DNA from: RUG100 sp050953405
GTDB lineage: Bacteria > Bacillota > Clostridia > Peptostreptococcales > Anaerovoracaceae
Reading direction: 5' to 3'
DNA: 64,000 nucleotides
NCBI GenBank assembly: GCA_050953405.1
Contig: JBMNMP010000003.1
Location: forward strand, 186,001-250,000
Positions 31,630-40,131 of the stretch are shown one piece after another (the first letter of the stretch is position 1; the number at the start of each line of letters is the position of its first letter). The translations under genes and the position numbers were made by a program. The notes under the pieces were generated by a model. That model made no database searches and had not been told where the DNA came from. It worked only from the letters and a program-made list of their open reading frames with translations.

Positions 31630-33887
31630 TTACAGAACTCAAGAGAGAAAAACCGAAGATGAGAAAAGAATGGGAAGGCTTTAACAGCGGCAACTGGAGG
31701 CACGTCATCGATGTGCGCAACTTCATCCAGAAGAACGTGACTCCGTATGAAGGTGATGAAAGCTTCCTCGAAGGCCCGACTGAGAGGACTGAAAAAGTCT
31801 GGGGACGCTGTCAGGAGCTGCTGGCGGAAGAACGGAAGAAGGGCATCCTGGATGTGGAAACCAGCGTGGTCAGCGGCATCGATAATTTCGAGCCGGGCTA
31901 CATAGACAAGGAGAACGAGGTCATCGTCGGCCTGCAGACCGACGCGCCGCTGAAGAGGATCATGAATCTCTACGGGGGCACCAGGATGGCGGAACAGGCC
32001 CTGGAGCAGTACGGCTATCAGATGGACCCCGAGGTGAAGAGAAGATTCCACGAGTACAGGAAGACGCACAACGAGGGCGTGTTCGATGCTTATCCCAAGA
32101 GGACCAGAGTCGCCCGTCACAACGGACTGCTGACGGGGCTGCCGGACGCTTATGGCCGCGGCAGGATCATCGGTGATTACAGGCGCGTTGCCCTTTACGG
32201 TGTGGATTATCTGATCGAGCAGAAGAAGGCCGATATCGAGATGGCTGACGGTCCGATGACTGACGAGCTGATCCGCATGAGAGAGGAGCTGCACGAGCAG
32301 GTACGGGCCCTGGAGCAGATGAAATCGATGGCGTCGAAGTATGATGTCGATATTTCCGGCCCTGCAGGCAACGCGCAGGAAGCTATCCAGGCTGTATATA
32401 TGGCTTATCTGGCCGGTGTCAAGGAAAACAACGGGGCTGCGATGTCCCTCGGCAGGACGTCCACCTTCCTGGATATATACATCCAGAGGGATCTTGAAAG
32501 AGGGCTGCTCACAGAAAAAGAGGCCCAGGAACTGATGGATCAGTTTGTCATCAAGCTGCGTCTCGTGAGACACTTGAGGACTCCTGAATACAACGAACTG
32601 TTCGGCGGAGATCCGACCTGGGTCACAGAATCCATAGGCGGGATGAGCGTCAAGGGGATGCCCCTGGTGACCAGGAATTCGTTCCGCATCCTGCATACTC
32701 TGGACAACATGGGAACGGCACCGGAACCCAATCTCACGGTGCTCTGGAGCCAGAACCTGCCTGAAGCTTTCAAAAGATACTGCGCCAGGATGAGCATCAA
32801 GACGGATTCCATCCAGTACGAGAGCGATGATCTGATGAGGCCTGTCTATGGAGATGACTATGCGATCTCCTGCTGCGTGTCCGCCATGAACGTGGGCAAG
32901 CAGATGCAGTTCTTCGGAGCGCGAGCCAACCTGGCAAAGTCACTGCTCTACGCCATCAACGGCGGCGTGGATGAACTGACGGGGGAGACTGTGGTCCCCA
33001 AGATCGAACCGATGACTGAAGACATCCTGGATTTCAACAAGGTAATGCTCAGCTACAAGAAGGTCATGAGTTATGTGGCCGGACTCTATGTGGACACCAT
33101 GAACGTGATCCACTATATGCACGACAAATATGCTTATGAAGCCAGTCAGATGGCGCTGCACGATACTTATGTCGAGAGAGTGACCGCCTTCGGCATCGCC
33201 GGCCTTTCGGTGGCCGCCGATTCGCTGTCAGCAATCAAGTTCGGCGGCGTGAGACCGATCAGGAACGAACAGGGCGTGGCCGTGGATTTCGAGATCCTGG
33301 GCGATTTCCCAAAGTACGGCAACGATGATGACGATGTGGATGACCTGGCGGTGGAGGTCGTCAAGTATTTCAGCTCGGAGCTGAAAAAGCACCCCATGTA
33401 CCGCAATGCACGCCATACACTGTCGGCACTGACGATCACCAGTAACGTGATGTACGGCAAGAAAACCGGCAACACTCCGGATGGCAGGAAGCACGGTGAA
33501 CCTCTGGCGCCGGGAGCGAACCCGATGCACGGACGCGATGAGAGCGGTGCTCTGGCGAGCCTGAACTCCGTCGCCAAGATCCCGTACAGGAACGTGTGTC
33601 AGGACGGGGTCTCCAACACCTGGTCGATCATCCCGCAGGCTTTGGGACAGGACGAAGAGAGCAGGGAAAAGAATCTGGTCTCCATCCTCGACGGTTATTT
33701 CATGCAGGGTGCACATCATCTCAACGTGAACGTGATGAGCAGGGATCTGCTGCTGGCGGCTTATGAACATCCGGAGGAATACCCGACGCTGACCATCAGG
33801 GTCTCCGGATATGCGGTGAACTTTGTGCGTCTTTCGCGTGAACATCAGCGCGAGGTCATCAGAAGGACCTTCCACGAGGCCATTTAG
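31626..33887 (+). CDS. pflB: Pyruvate formate-lyase (formate acetyltransferase)
   Basis: A 753-residue glycyl-radical enzyme converting pyruvate and CoA to acetyl-CoA and formate, close in size to E. coli PflB. The double-cysteine active site is in YAISCCVSAMNVGK. The glycyl radical site is RVSGYAVNF near the C-terminus. NGLLTGLPDAYGRGRIIGDY is a typical PFL segment. The start ATG at 31626 overlaps the pflA stop; the in-frame 31581 start lies inside pflA. A key fermentation enzyme, here under ZTP-riboswitch control. Confidence 0.96.
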   Translation: MITELKREKPKMRKEWEGFNSGNWRHVIDVRNFIQKNVTPYEGDESFLEGPTERTEKVWGRCQELLAEERKKGILDVETSVVSGIDNFEPGYIDKENEVIVGLQTDAPLKRIMNLYGGTRMAEQALEQYGYQMDPEVKRRFHEYRKTHNEGVFDAYPKRTRVARHNGLLTGLPDAYGRGRIIGDYRRVALYGVDYLIEQKKADIEMADGPMTDELIRMREELHEQVRALEQMKSMASKYDVDISGPAGNAQEAIQAVYMAYLAGVKENNGAAMSLGRTSTFLDIYIQRDLERGLLTEKEAQELMDQFVIKLRLVRHLRTPEYNELFGGDPTWVTESIGGMSVKGMPLVTRNSFRILHTLDNMGTAPEPNLTVLWSQNLPEAFKRYCARMSIKTDSIQYESDDLMRPVYGDDYAISCCVSAMNVGKQMQFFGARANLAKSLLYAINGGVDELTGETVVPKIEPMTEDILDFNKVMLSYKKVMSYVAGLYVDTMNVIHYMHDKYAYEASQMALHDTYVERVTAFGIAGLSVAADSLSAIKFGGVRPIRNEQGVAVDFEILGDFPKYGNDDDDVDDLAVEVVKYFSSELKKHPMYRNARHTLSALTITSNVMYGKKTGNTPDGRKHGEPLAPGANPMHGRDESGALASLNSVAKIPYRNVCQDGVSNTWSIIPQALGQDEESREKNLVSILDGYFMQGAHHLNVNVMSRDLLLAAYEHPEEYPTLTIRVSGYAVNFVRLSREHQREVIRRTFHEAI

Positions 33888-33922
33888 AAAAGCGCAAAAT
33901 AGAAATGACTTTAATATATCTT

Positions 33923-33946
33923 CTGTCTGCGATATAATGTAGACAG
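33923..33946 (+). promoter_or_regulatory. moaA promoter -10 box inside a palindrome
   Basis: TATAAT at 33933-33938 lies between the arms CTGTCT (33923-33928) and AGACAG (33941-33946). A -35 box is weak (TTTAAT at 33910-33915, 17-bp gap). A repressor bound to the palindrome would hide the -10 box. Mo-dependent regulation is a guess. Confidence 0.5.
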
Positions 33947-33961
33947 GAGATTTTAATTACA

Positions 33962-34915
33962 ATGAAAGACAGATTTGGAAGAGATATAAACTATATGCGA
34001 ATCTCGGTGACGGATCTCTGCAATTTGAGGTGCAAATACTGCATGCCGGCTGAAGGAGTGAAAAAGCTGCCTCACGATCAAATGATGACCAGGGAGGAAT
34101 TACTCAATGCAGCGCGGGCCGGAGCCGAGCTGGGGATCAAAAAGATCCGGCTTACCGGCGGGGAACCCATGGTAAAACACGGGATCCTGGAAATATGCAA
34201 AGGAATCAGTGAAATAGAAGGAATCCAGGAGCTGTGTATGACAACTAACGGCACCTATCTGCCGGAGTACGCAGCTGATCTGAAAAAGGCCGGAGTCAAC
34301 CGGCTGAACATATCGCTGGACACGCTGAATCCCGAAAAGTTCCGCGACATTACCCGCGGCGGCGATCTCATGGACGTGCTCGACGGGATCAGAACGGCGG
34401 ATGCGGTCGGTTTTGAAAATCTGAAAGTGAACGTAGTTCTGGCTAAGGGTTTCAATGACGATGAGATACGGGATTTTGTGGAATTGACAAGGCACGATGA
34501 TCTGGAAGTCAGATTCATCGAACTGATGCCGATCGGAGACGGCATCGGCTTTAACCGCCAGCAGTATATCAGTGCTGATGAGGTGCTTGCAAAGGTGCCG
34601 GAACTGATATCGCTGGACAGGGAGCAGGGAGTTGCCAAGCTGTACGCCCTGCCGCGGGCTAAGGGCCGTGTCGGGCTCATCAGGCCTATCAGTTGTGAAT
34701 TCTGCGAAGGCTGCAACAAGATCAGGCTTACGAGCGACGGGAAGATAAAGCCGTGTCTGCACTCCAACCAGGAATATTCCATACGCGGCAAGGACTTTGA
34801 GGGGATCAAGCAGACTATGATCGATGCCATCATGGGCAAGCCGGAGCGGCGCGCACCGATGGATGAGATCCATCCCAGCGAGACTTCCCGTACTATGAAC
34901 CAGATAGGAGGATAA
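33962..34915 (+). CDS. moaA: GTP 3',8-cyclase MoaA
   Basis: A 317-residue radical SAM enzyme, first step of molybdenum cofactor synthesis. N-terminal cluster CNLRCKYC (residues 21-28) and C-terminal cluster CEGCNKIRLTSDGKIKPC, with the conserved double Gly at the very end (QIGG). GGEPMV is the SAM motif. It starts an operon moaA-moaC-mogA-MOSC-fmdE-P1 peptidase. The ribosome binding site is weak (AGGAGATTTTAATTACA). Confidence 0.96.
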   Translation: MKDRFGRDINYMRISVTDLCNLRCKYCMPAEGVKKLPHDQMMTREELLNAARAGAELGIKKIRLTGGEPMVKHGILEICKGISEIEGIQELCMTTNGTYLPEYAADLKKAGVNRLNISLDTLNPEKFRDITRGGDLMDVLDGIRTADAVGFENLKVNVVLAKGFNDDEIRDFVELTRHDDLEVRFIELMPIGDGIGFNRQQYISADEVLAKVPELISLDREQGVAKLYALPRAKGRVGLIRPISCEFCEGCNKIRLTSDGKIKPCLHSNQEYSIRGKDFEGIKQTMIDAIMGKPERRAPMDEIHPSETSRTMNQIGG

Positions 34916-34920
34916 ACGCA

Positions 34921-35412
34921 GTGGCTGATTTTTCTCACTTCAATGGTGAGGGGCGCGCCCGCATGGTCGATGTGGGCGGAAAAGCGGTTACCCGGCGTGT
35001 CGCGGTAGCGGCGGGCAGGGTCCTGGTGAGCAGGGAGACTTTTGATCTCATCAGGAGCGGCGGCATGAAAAAGGGAGACGTGCTGGGCACTGCCCAGATA
35101 GGCGGCATCATGGGTGCCAAGAGGACTCCCGACATCATACCGATGTGCCACCCCATCATGATAAACGGAGTAGACATAGATTTTGAAATGAATGAAAAAG
35201 ACCTGGCGGTGGAGATCACGGCTTCGGTCAAGTGCAGCGGTGTCACCGGCGTGGAAATGGAAGCGCTGACCGCTGTTTCTGTTGCCGCCCTGACTGTCTA
35301 TGACATGTGCAAGGCTGTGCAGAAGGATATGGTTATCGATAATATACATCTGCTGTCCAAGAGCGGCGGCAAGAGCGGCGACTACAGATGGGAGGACAAA
35401 CATGGCATATAA
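34921..35412 (+). CDS. moaC: Cyclic pyranopterin monophosphate synthase MoaC
   Basis: A 163-residue MoaC, second enzyme of Mo-cofactor synthesis, forming cPMP from 3',8-cyclo-GTP. The active-site segment MCHPIMINGVDIDFE, the VDVGGKAVTRRVA start and the GVTGVEMEALTAVS stretch are all present. Start is GTG at 34921 with AGGAGG 9-10 nt upstream. It overlaps the next gene by 11 nt. Confidence 0.95.
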   Translation: MADFSHFNGEGRARMVDVGGKAVTRRVAVAAGRVLVSRETFDLIRSGGMKKGDVLGTAQIGGIMGAKRTPDIIPMCHPIMINGVDIDFEMNEKDLAVEITASVKCSGVTGVEMEALTAVSVAALTVYDMCKAVQKDMVIDNIHLLSKSGGKSGDYRWEDKHGI

Positions 35413-35905
35413 TGCAGCGGTGATAACTATCAGCGACAAGGGCTCGCGCGGCGAGAGAGTGGATACGGCGGGTCCTGCGTGCTGCGGGATACTGAAGGAC
35501 CACGGATGGGAGATAGAATATACAGCAATCATACCGGATGATTTCGGTACTATCTGCAGCGAGCTGAAGAAGTGCGCCGACGAGCTGGGGGTGACTCTGG
35601 TGATCACCACCGGGGGAACGGGATTTTCGAAACGCGATGTCACCCCGGAGGCGACACTGAGAGTATGCGAGCGCGAGATCAGAGGCATTCCTGAAGCGAT
35701 GAGAGCGGAGAGCAACAAGATCACGCCGCGTGGTATGTTGTCCAGAGCAGCCGCCGGATTGAGGAAAGACACCATGATCGTCAATGTGCCTGGATCGGAG
35801 AAGGCAGCGCGTGAGAACCTGGAAGCGGTCATCGATCCCATCAGACATGGTGCGGACATGCTGGCCGGCGGAGGCCATGACCATGCGCACGAGCATGAGA
35901 AATAA
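35402..35905 (+). CDS. Molybdopterin adenylyltransferase (MogA/MoaB family)
   Basis: A 167-residue protein of the MogA/MoaB type: TISDKGSRGERVD at the start, TTGGTGFSKRDVTPEAT in the centre and PGSEKAARENLEAV near the end. It adenylylates molybdopterin before MoeA acts. The C-terminus has a His-rich tail (GGHDHAHEHEK) that may bind metal. The start ATG at 35402 is inside the end of moaC; an in-frame start at 35300 lies far inside moaC and is unlikely. Confidence 0.9.
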   Translation: MAYNAAVITISDKGSRGERVDTAGPACCGILKDHGWEIEYTAIIPDDFGTICSELKKCADELGVTLVITTGGTGFSKRDVTPEATLRVCEREIRGIPEAMRAESNKITPRGMLSRAAAGLRKDTMIVNVPGSEKAARENLEAVIDPIRHGADMLAGGGHDHAHEHEK

Positions 35906-35918
35906 CGAGGAGGAAGCA

Positions 35919-36395
35919 ATGGCTGAAGTAGTAGCGGTCTGTATCAGCGAGAAGAAGGGCGAGCAGAAACACCCCGTTGATCAGGCGGTATTGAAAGAGA
36001 ATTACGGAATCGAGGGAGATGCCCATGCGGGCAAATGGCACCGGCAGGTGAGTCTGCTGGGCGATGAGAGCGTTGACAAGCTCAGGGATGTCATCGACAT
36101 ACCCCTGCCGCCGGGCGCTTTTGCGGAGAATATACTGACCAGGGGCATCGAGCTCTTTACACTGCCTATAGGTACCCGGCTGCAGATCGGAGAAGCCATC
36201 GGAGAGGTGACTCAGATCGGCAAGGAGTGCCATTACGGCTGTGCGATCAGAGAGATCGCCGGAGACTGTGTGATGCCGCGTGAAGGCATTTTTGTGAGAG
36301 TGCTGAAGGGCGGTACCGTCAAGGCGGGCGATCCTGTCAAAATATTGGAAAGAGGAGACCAAGATGGACGAAAAGACCAGAAAGCTTTGGGATGA
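35919..36395 (+). CDS. MOSC domain protein
   Basis: A 158-residue MOSC domain (Moco sulfurase C-terminal-like). Features: GIEGDAHAGKWHRQVSLL, PGAFAENILTRGIELF, GECHYGCAIREIAGD-type cysteine region (KECHYGCAI) and FVRVLKGGTVKAGDPV. MOSC proteins handle Mo-cofactor or sulfur transfer and bind Moco; in operons with MogA a role in Moco maturation is likely. ATG at 35919 follows GAGGAAGC. Its last 32 nt overlap the following gene. Confidence 0.9.
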   Translation: MAEVVAVCISEKKGEQKHPVDQAVLKENYGIEGDAHAGKWHRQVSLLGDESVDKLRDVIDIPLPPGAFAENILTRGIELFTLPIGTRLQIGEAIGEVTQIGKECHYGCAIREIAGDCVMPREGIFVRVLKGGTVKAGDPVKILERGDQDGRKDQKALG

Positions 36396-36879
36396 GTGCG
36401 TCGAGTTTCACGGACATAAGTGCGGCGGCCTTGTGATTGGATTCAAGGCTGCCCTTTACATTCTGGAACTGATGCACATCGACCGTGCGGGCGATGAAGA
36501 GCTCGTATGCATTGCGGAGAACGATTCCTGCGGTATCGACGGCATCCAGTATGTGGCCGGATGTACCATAGGGAAGGGCAACCTCCTGTTTCGCCTGCGC
36601 GGCAAACAGGCCTGGAATTTCTACAACCGGGGAACGGGAGAATCGCGGAGACTGATACTGCGGGAGAGAAAGATTCCCCGCGATGAGATGCTGGAACTGC
36701 CCGGCAGCGAACTGTTCGAGACGGGCCCTGTAAAGTTTGAGCTGCCTGAGAAGGCCCGCATCTTTAAATCGTATCCGTGTGAGGAATGCGGCGAGATGAC
36801 AGCCGATTATTTCATGCGCATGCAGGACGGCAAACGCGTTTGCCTCTCGTGCTTCAAAGATTATGAAAGGTTCAGGTAG
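36364..36879 (+). CDS. FmdE family protein with zinc ribbon
   Basis: A 171-residue FmdE-like protein: EFHGHKCGGLVIGFKAA (residues 14-30) with conserved His and Cys, NDSCGIDGIQYVAGCTIGKGN and a C-terminal zinc ribbon CEECGEM...CLSCF. FmdE was named for molybdenum formylmethanofuran dehydrogenase; bacterial members are found with Mo/W genes and their function is not fixed. It overlaps the MOSC gene by 32 nt, so the two are coupled. Confidence 0.85.
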   Translation: MDEKTRKLWDECVEFHGHKCGGLVIGFKAALYILELMHIDRAGDEELVCIAENDSCGIDGIQYVAGCTIGKGNLLFRLRGKQAWNFYNRGTGESRRLILRERKIPRDEMLELPGSELFETGPVKFELPEKARIFKSYPCEECGEMTADYFMRMQDGKRVCLSCFKDYERFR

Positions 36880-36881
36880 AT

Positions 36882-37853
36882 ATGAGGGAAGTTAGCAGAA
36901 TAAGGATTCAGGATATCGAGGGTTTCCGTTTCGGGACTGCGGAGTCGCTGGCCGGGGCCACCGGGGTGACCGTTATTGTCAGTGAAGAGGGAGCTGTTGC
37001 CGGCGTCGATGTGCGCGGCGGCGGACCGGCTACCAGGGAAACGGATGTCATCAAGCCGGAGAATACTGTGCAGACGGCGAATGCCGTGGTGATTTCCGGC
37101 GGCAGCGCCTTCGGTCTGGAGGCCGGCTGCGGCGTCATGGATGCTCTTGCAGCCAGGGAGATCGGACTGGACACCGGACTCGGCATCGTACCCATAGTCT
37201 GCGGCGCATCACTGTTCGATCTGCAGCTGGGAGAAAAGGGAGCTTACCCCGACAAGGCCATGGGCTTTACGGCCTGTGAAAACGCCTTCAGGGGGCAGTT
37301 CGGCGACGGATGCCGCGGAGCCGGCTGCGGGGCTACGGTCGGCAAACTGATGGGCTCCGAACGGTGCATGAAGAGCGGTCAGGGAGTCTCTGCCGCTCAG
37401 CTCGGTGACTTGAAGGCCGGTGCGCTCACTGCCGTGAACTGCGTGGGAGACGTGTTCGATGAGAACGGAAATGCTCTGGCCGGACTGCTCTCGGAAGACG
37501 GCTCGCACCTGATTTCGACTGAGGAGGCTCTGCTGGCCGATCTGAACGCGGGAGACATGCCGCTGAGCAATACCACGATAAGCTGCATTGTCACCAACGC
37601 AAAGCTGGACAAGGCGCGCTGCGCCAAGCTGGCGTCCGTATGTCACGATGCTTTTGCGAGATCTATAAGGCCTGTCCACTGCAGTGCGGATGGAGACACG
37701 ATCTTCGTGCTGGCCTCGGGCAGGGTGGAGACCGATTTCGATGTCCTCGCAGTGCTGGCTGCGAGACAGGTGCAGGCTTCGATCACCGGGGCAGTGAGCA
37801 GCGCGGATCCGAAGCGCTCGTATGGCCTCAAGTGTGCCGCTGATTTCAGATGA
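36882..37853 (+). CDS. P1 family (DmpA-like) aminopeptidase
   Basis: A 323-residue P1/S58-type peptidase. It has VDVRGGGPATRETD, ISGGSAFGLEAG, and LSNTTISCIVTNAKLDK, where self-cleavage before the NTT threonine is expected to make the two chains. It lies 2 bp after the fmdE stop, in the same operon by layout, but no link to molybdenum is known. It is followed by a terminator. The family cleaves N-terminal residues from small peptides and amides. Confidence 0.9.
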   Translation: MREVSRIRIQDIEGFRFGTAESLAGATGVTVIVSEEGAVAGVDVRGGGPATRETDVIKPENTVQTANAVVISGGSAFGLEAGCGVMDALAAREIGLDTGLGIVPIVCGASLFDLQLGEKGAYPDKAMGFTACENAFRGQFGDGCRGAGCGATVGKLMGSERCMKSGQGVSAAQLGDLKAGALTAVNCVGDVFDENGNALAGLLSEDGSHLISTEEALLADLNAGDMPLSNTTISCIVTNAKLDKARCAKLASVCHDAFARSIRPVHCSADGDTIFVLASGRVETDFDVLAVLAARQVQASITGAVSSADPKRSYGLKCAADFR

Positions 37854-37884
37854 ATGATTTAAGATAAGCCGTATCGGATATACA

Positions 37885-37914
37885 AAAAGACCGCTGCCAG
37901 GCAACGGTCTTTTT
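37885..37914 (+). terminator. Terminator of the moa operon
   Basis: AAAGACCGCTG / CAACGGTCTTTT stem with a short CAGG loop and six T's. It also separates the operon from the convergent tRNA cluster. Confidence 0.85.
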
Positions 37915-37921
37915 TCAGTTT

Positions 37922-37996
<75 letters not shown>

Positions 37997-38062
37997 AGGC
38001 CTCTTGCTGAATCGATTTTTAAATATCAGGGGCGCCGGACGTTGTCCGCGCCCCGTGATCAT

Positions 38063-38137
38063 TGGCTAGGGTAGCAGGATTCGAACCTGCGCATGATGGA
38101 ATCAGAATCCATTGCCTTACCACTTGGCGATACCCCA
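38063..38137 (-). tRNA. tRNA-Gln (CTG)
   Basis: Minus-strand cloverleaf: acceptor TGGGGTA pairs with TACCCTA, anticodon loop TTCTGAT with CTG, T-arm GTTCGAATC, CCA encoded. Confidence 0.92.
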
Positions 38138-38215
38138 ATGTTGGTTACTTTTCTATTATATAATACACTCCGTGATTTGTGAACTGGTATTTCACGTTTT
38201 GTATTTTCTCTTTAA

Positions 38216-38292
38216 TGGGGTGGGTAGTGGGATTCGAACCCACGCATGGCGGAGCCACAACCCGCTGTCTTAACCACTTGACTATACCCACC
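38216..38292 (-). tRNA. tRNA-His (GTG)
   Basis: Minus-strand cloverleaf with the extra 5' G (G-1) opposite C73; acceptor GTGGGTA with TACCCAC; anticodon loop TTGTGGC with GTG; CCA encoded. Confidence 0.92.
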
Positions 38293-38296
38293 AAAT

Positions 38297-38375
38297 TGGC
38301 GATCCGGATCGGGTTCGAACCGACGACCTCCAGCGTGACAGGCTGGCATTCTAACCAACTGAACTACCGGACCGC
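38297..38375 (-). tRNA. tRNA-Asp (GTC)
   Basis: Minus-strand cloverleaf: acceptor GCGGTCC with GGATCGC (one G-T pair), anticodon stem CCAGC/GCTGG, loop CTGTCAC with GTC, T-arm GTTCGAACC, CCA encoded. Confidence 0.92.
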
Positions 38376-38390
38376 ATAATTAGTCATACA

Positions 38391-38466
38391 TGGTGGGCGC
38401 TACAGGGCTCGAACCTGTGACCCCCTGCTTGTAAGGCAGGTGCTCTCCCAGCTGAGCTAAGCGCCC
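38391..38466 (-). tRNA. tRNA-Val (TAC)
   Basis: Minus-strand cloverleaf: acceptor GGGCGCT with AGCGCCC, anticodon loop CTTACAA with TAC between CCTGC/GCAGG, CCA encoded. Confidence 0.93.
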
Positions 38467-38492
38467 ATATACAATGTATTTGATAAAGTATA

Positions 38493-38569
38493 TGGTAGCG
38501 GCGAGTGGATTCGAACCACCGACCTTCCGGGTATGAACCGGACGCTCTAGCCAACTAAGCTACACCGCC
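38493..38569 (-). tRNA. tRNA-Met (CAT), elongator type
   Basis: Minus-strand cloverleaf: acceptor GGCGGTG, anticodon stem TCCGG/CCGGA with loop TTCATAC (CAT), CCA encoded. It lacks the three G-C pairs and C1 mismatch of initiator tRNA, so it is elongator Met (or Ile2 after lysidine change, less likely). Confidence 0.9.
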
Positions 38570-38692
38570 ACGTCATCGCAGCTCCTTAGATACTGCAAGA
38601 GTTATATTACCAAAAGAAACCGAGGGTGTCAAGAATAAAATTCCGGAAAGGCAACTAAATTGGAGATTGTTCCCCAAAGCCCGCAGAGGATG

Positions 38693-38722
38693 GAAAAATA
38701 ATGAGCTGCCGCAGCAGCTCAT
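38693..38722 (-). terminator. Terminator of spoVG
   Basis: ATGAGCTGC (38701-38709) pairs with GCAGCTCAT (38714-38722), 4-nt loop; on the minus strand TTATTTTT follows. Confidence 0.82.
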
Positions 38723-38745
38723 CGTCCTCTCATCCGGTTGTAATG

Positions 38746-39093
38746 TTAAATGTCTGATCCTTCGGGTGGATCATTTTCTGTGTCGGGGTCTTCGACGGAG
38801 TCAGCGTCTGCAGTTGCCTCGGCCTCAGCTTTCCTCTTTTCCAGTGCTTTTTCATATTCGGCGAATATTGCCTCTTTGATCTTGTTTCTGGTTTCAGATA
38901 CCAGCGGATGCGCTATGTCTCTGAAATCGCCTTCGCCCATTTTTCTGCTCGGCATGGCAATAAAGAGACCGTTGCGGCCATCGATGATTTTAATGTCGTG
39001 TACGACGAATTCATCATCAAAAGTGATGGATACGATGGCTTTCATTTTTCCTTCATCGTTGATTTTGCGTATTCTTACGTCAGTAATATTCAT
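38746..39093 (-). CDS. spoVG: Septation/RNA-binding regulator SpoVG
   Basis: A 115-residue SpoVG: MNITDVRIRKINDEGKMKAI start, FVVHDIKIIDGRNGLFIAMP core, then FRDIAHPL. In B. subtilis it affects septation and sporulation; in other Firmicutes it is an RNA/DNA-binding global regulator. The tail is long and acidic (residues ~88-115). In B. subtilis spoVG follows purR and precedes glmU, and here it lies on the minus strand right beside purR and murC, a rearranged version of the same block. Confidence 0.94.
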   Translation of the reverse strand: MNITDVRIRKINDEGKMKAIVSITFDDEFVVHDIKIIDGRNGLFIAMPSRKMGEGDFRDIAHPLVSETRNKIKEAIFAEYEKALEKRKAEAEATADADSVEDPDTENDPPEGSDI

Positions 39094-39206
39094 TTTTTGA
39101 CACCGCCTTTTTGTGATACATCATACTGTCATTATATAGCACAGTATACTAATTAACAAGGAGTTTAATAAAAAATTCTGACTATTAAGCACTCGTTTGA
39201 AACGAT

Positions 39207-40016
39207 TCAGAACAGATCCTGATTGGGAAAAACTTCGATTTCACCGGTGGCCTCGTTGAGGCTCTCCAGGTATATGATCGGGGTGTAGTTTTCTATTTTC
39301 TTGCTGACAGGTTCCACGGCCACCATGGCGACGCCGATGCCGCAAACCTCGATATCGCTTTCTGACAGCAGCTCGCAGATGCCCTTCATGGAACCGCCCG
39401 CCCGCATGAAGTCATCGACTACCAGGGCGCGGCTGCCGGGCACGGCGGCCTTCTTGGAGAGCGACATCTTCTGCATGCGTGATGTGGATCCTGAGAAGTA
39501 GTTGATGGAGATCGTGGGGCCTTCGCTGATCTTGGGCTCGCGGCGGACGACTATCAGCGGCAGGTCCAGCAGCTTGCCGGTCATCAGGGCCAGGGGGAGT
39601 CCCTTGGTCTCGATGGTGGCCACGTAGTCGGCGCGGCAGTCTTTGAATTTGCGCGCCAGTATCTCCGCCATTTCTTCCGTGAGTACGGGATCGAACATGA
39701 TGTCGGAGGTGTACAGAAAGCCGCCTCCCATGATGCGCGACGGATCCGACAGCATATCGCATATCTTCTGCTGCGTCCGGAGACATTTTTCGTCGCTGAT
39801 CCAGCTGGTGTACCTGACGCCGCCTCCGGCTCCGGGGATTGTCTCTATGCGGCCGAGGTCGCCCTCGCGCAGTATGTCTTTGGCGATCTTGATGTCTTCG
39901 CTGACGGTTGACTTTGCCGCGCCGAAAAGCTGACAGAAATATTTGAGCCCGAATGAGCGGCCGGGCCTCGATGACAGTATTTTGATAATTGATCCTATCC
40001 TTCCGCTTCTCTTCAT
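39207..40016 (-). CDS. purR: Purine operon repressor PurR
   Basis: A 269-residue PurR of the Gram-positive type: N-terminal winged helix (residues 1-75, FCQLFGAAKSTVSEDI) and a phosphoribosyltransferase-like domain whose PRPP-binding loop is ALVVDDFMRAGGS. PRPP binding releases it from purine operons. The ATG at 40016 is preceded by AGGAGG. It neighbours spoVG and is divergent from murC, as expected from the B. subtilis purR-spoVG-glmU-prs region. Confidence 0.93.
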   Translation of the reverse strand: MKRSGRIGSIIKILSSRPGRSFGLKYFCQLFGAAKSTVSEDIKIAKDILREGDLGRIETIPGAGGGVRYTSWISDEKCLRTQQKICDMLSDPSRIMGGGFLYTSDIMFDPVLTEEMAEILARKFKDCRADYVATIETKGLPLALMTGKLLDLPLIVVRREPKISEGPTISINYFSGSTSRMQKMSLSKKAAVPGSRALVVDDFMRAGGSMKGICELLSESDIEVCGIGVAMVAVEPVSKKIENYTPIIYLESLNEATGEIEVFPNQDLF

Positions 40017-40074
40017 TAGCTCGTCCTCCTGTTAAAAATAATATTATTAGAAGCGAGAAATATTGTCAAATCGG

Positions 40075-40103
40075 TGACTAATTCTGTACAAATGTGATAT
40101 AAT
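40075..40103 (+). promoter_or_regulatory. Promoter of murC
   Basis: TATAAT at 40098-40103 with TGTG just before it (extended -10). The -35 is weak (TGACTA at 40075-40080, 17-bp gap). Confidence 0.6.
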
Positions 40104-40131
40104 GCTTTCGAATTAATTACGGAGGATACGG

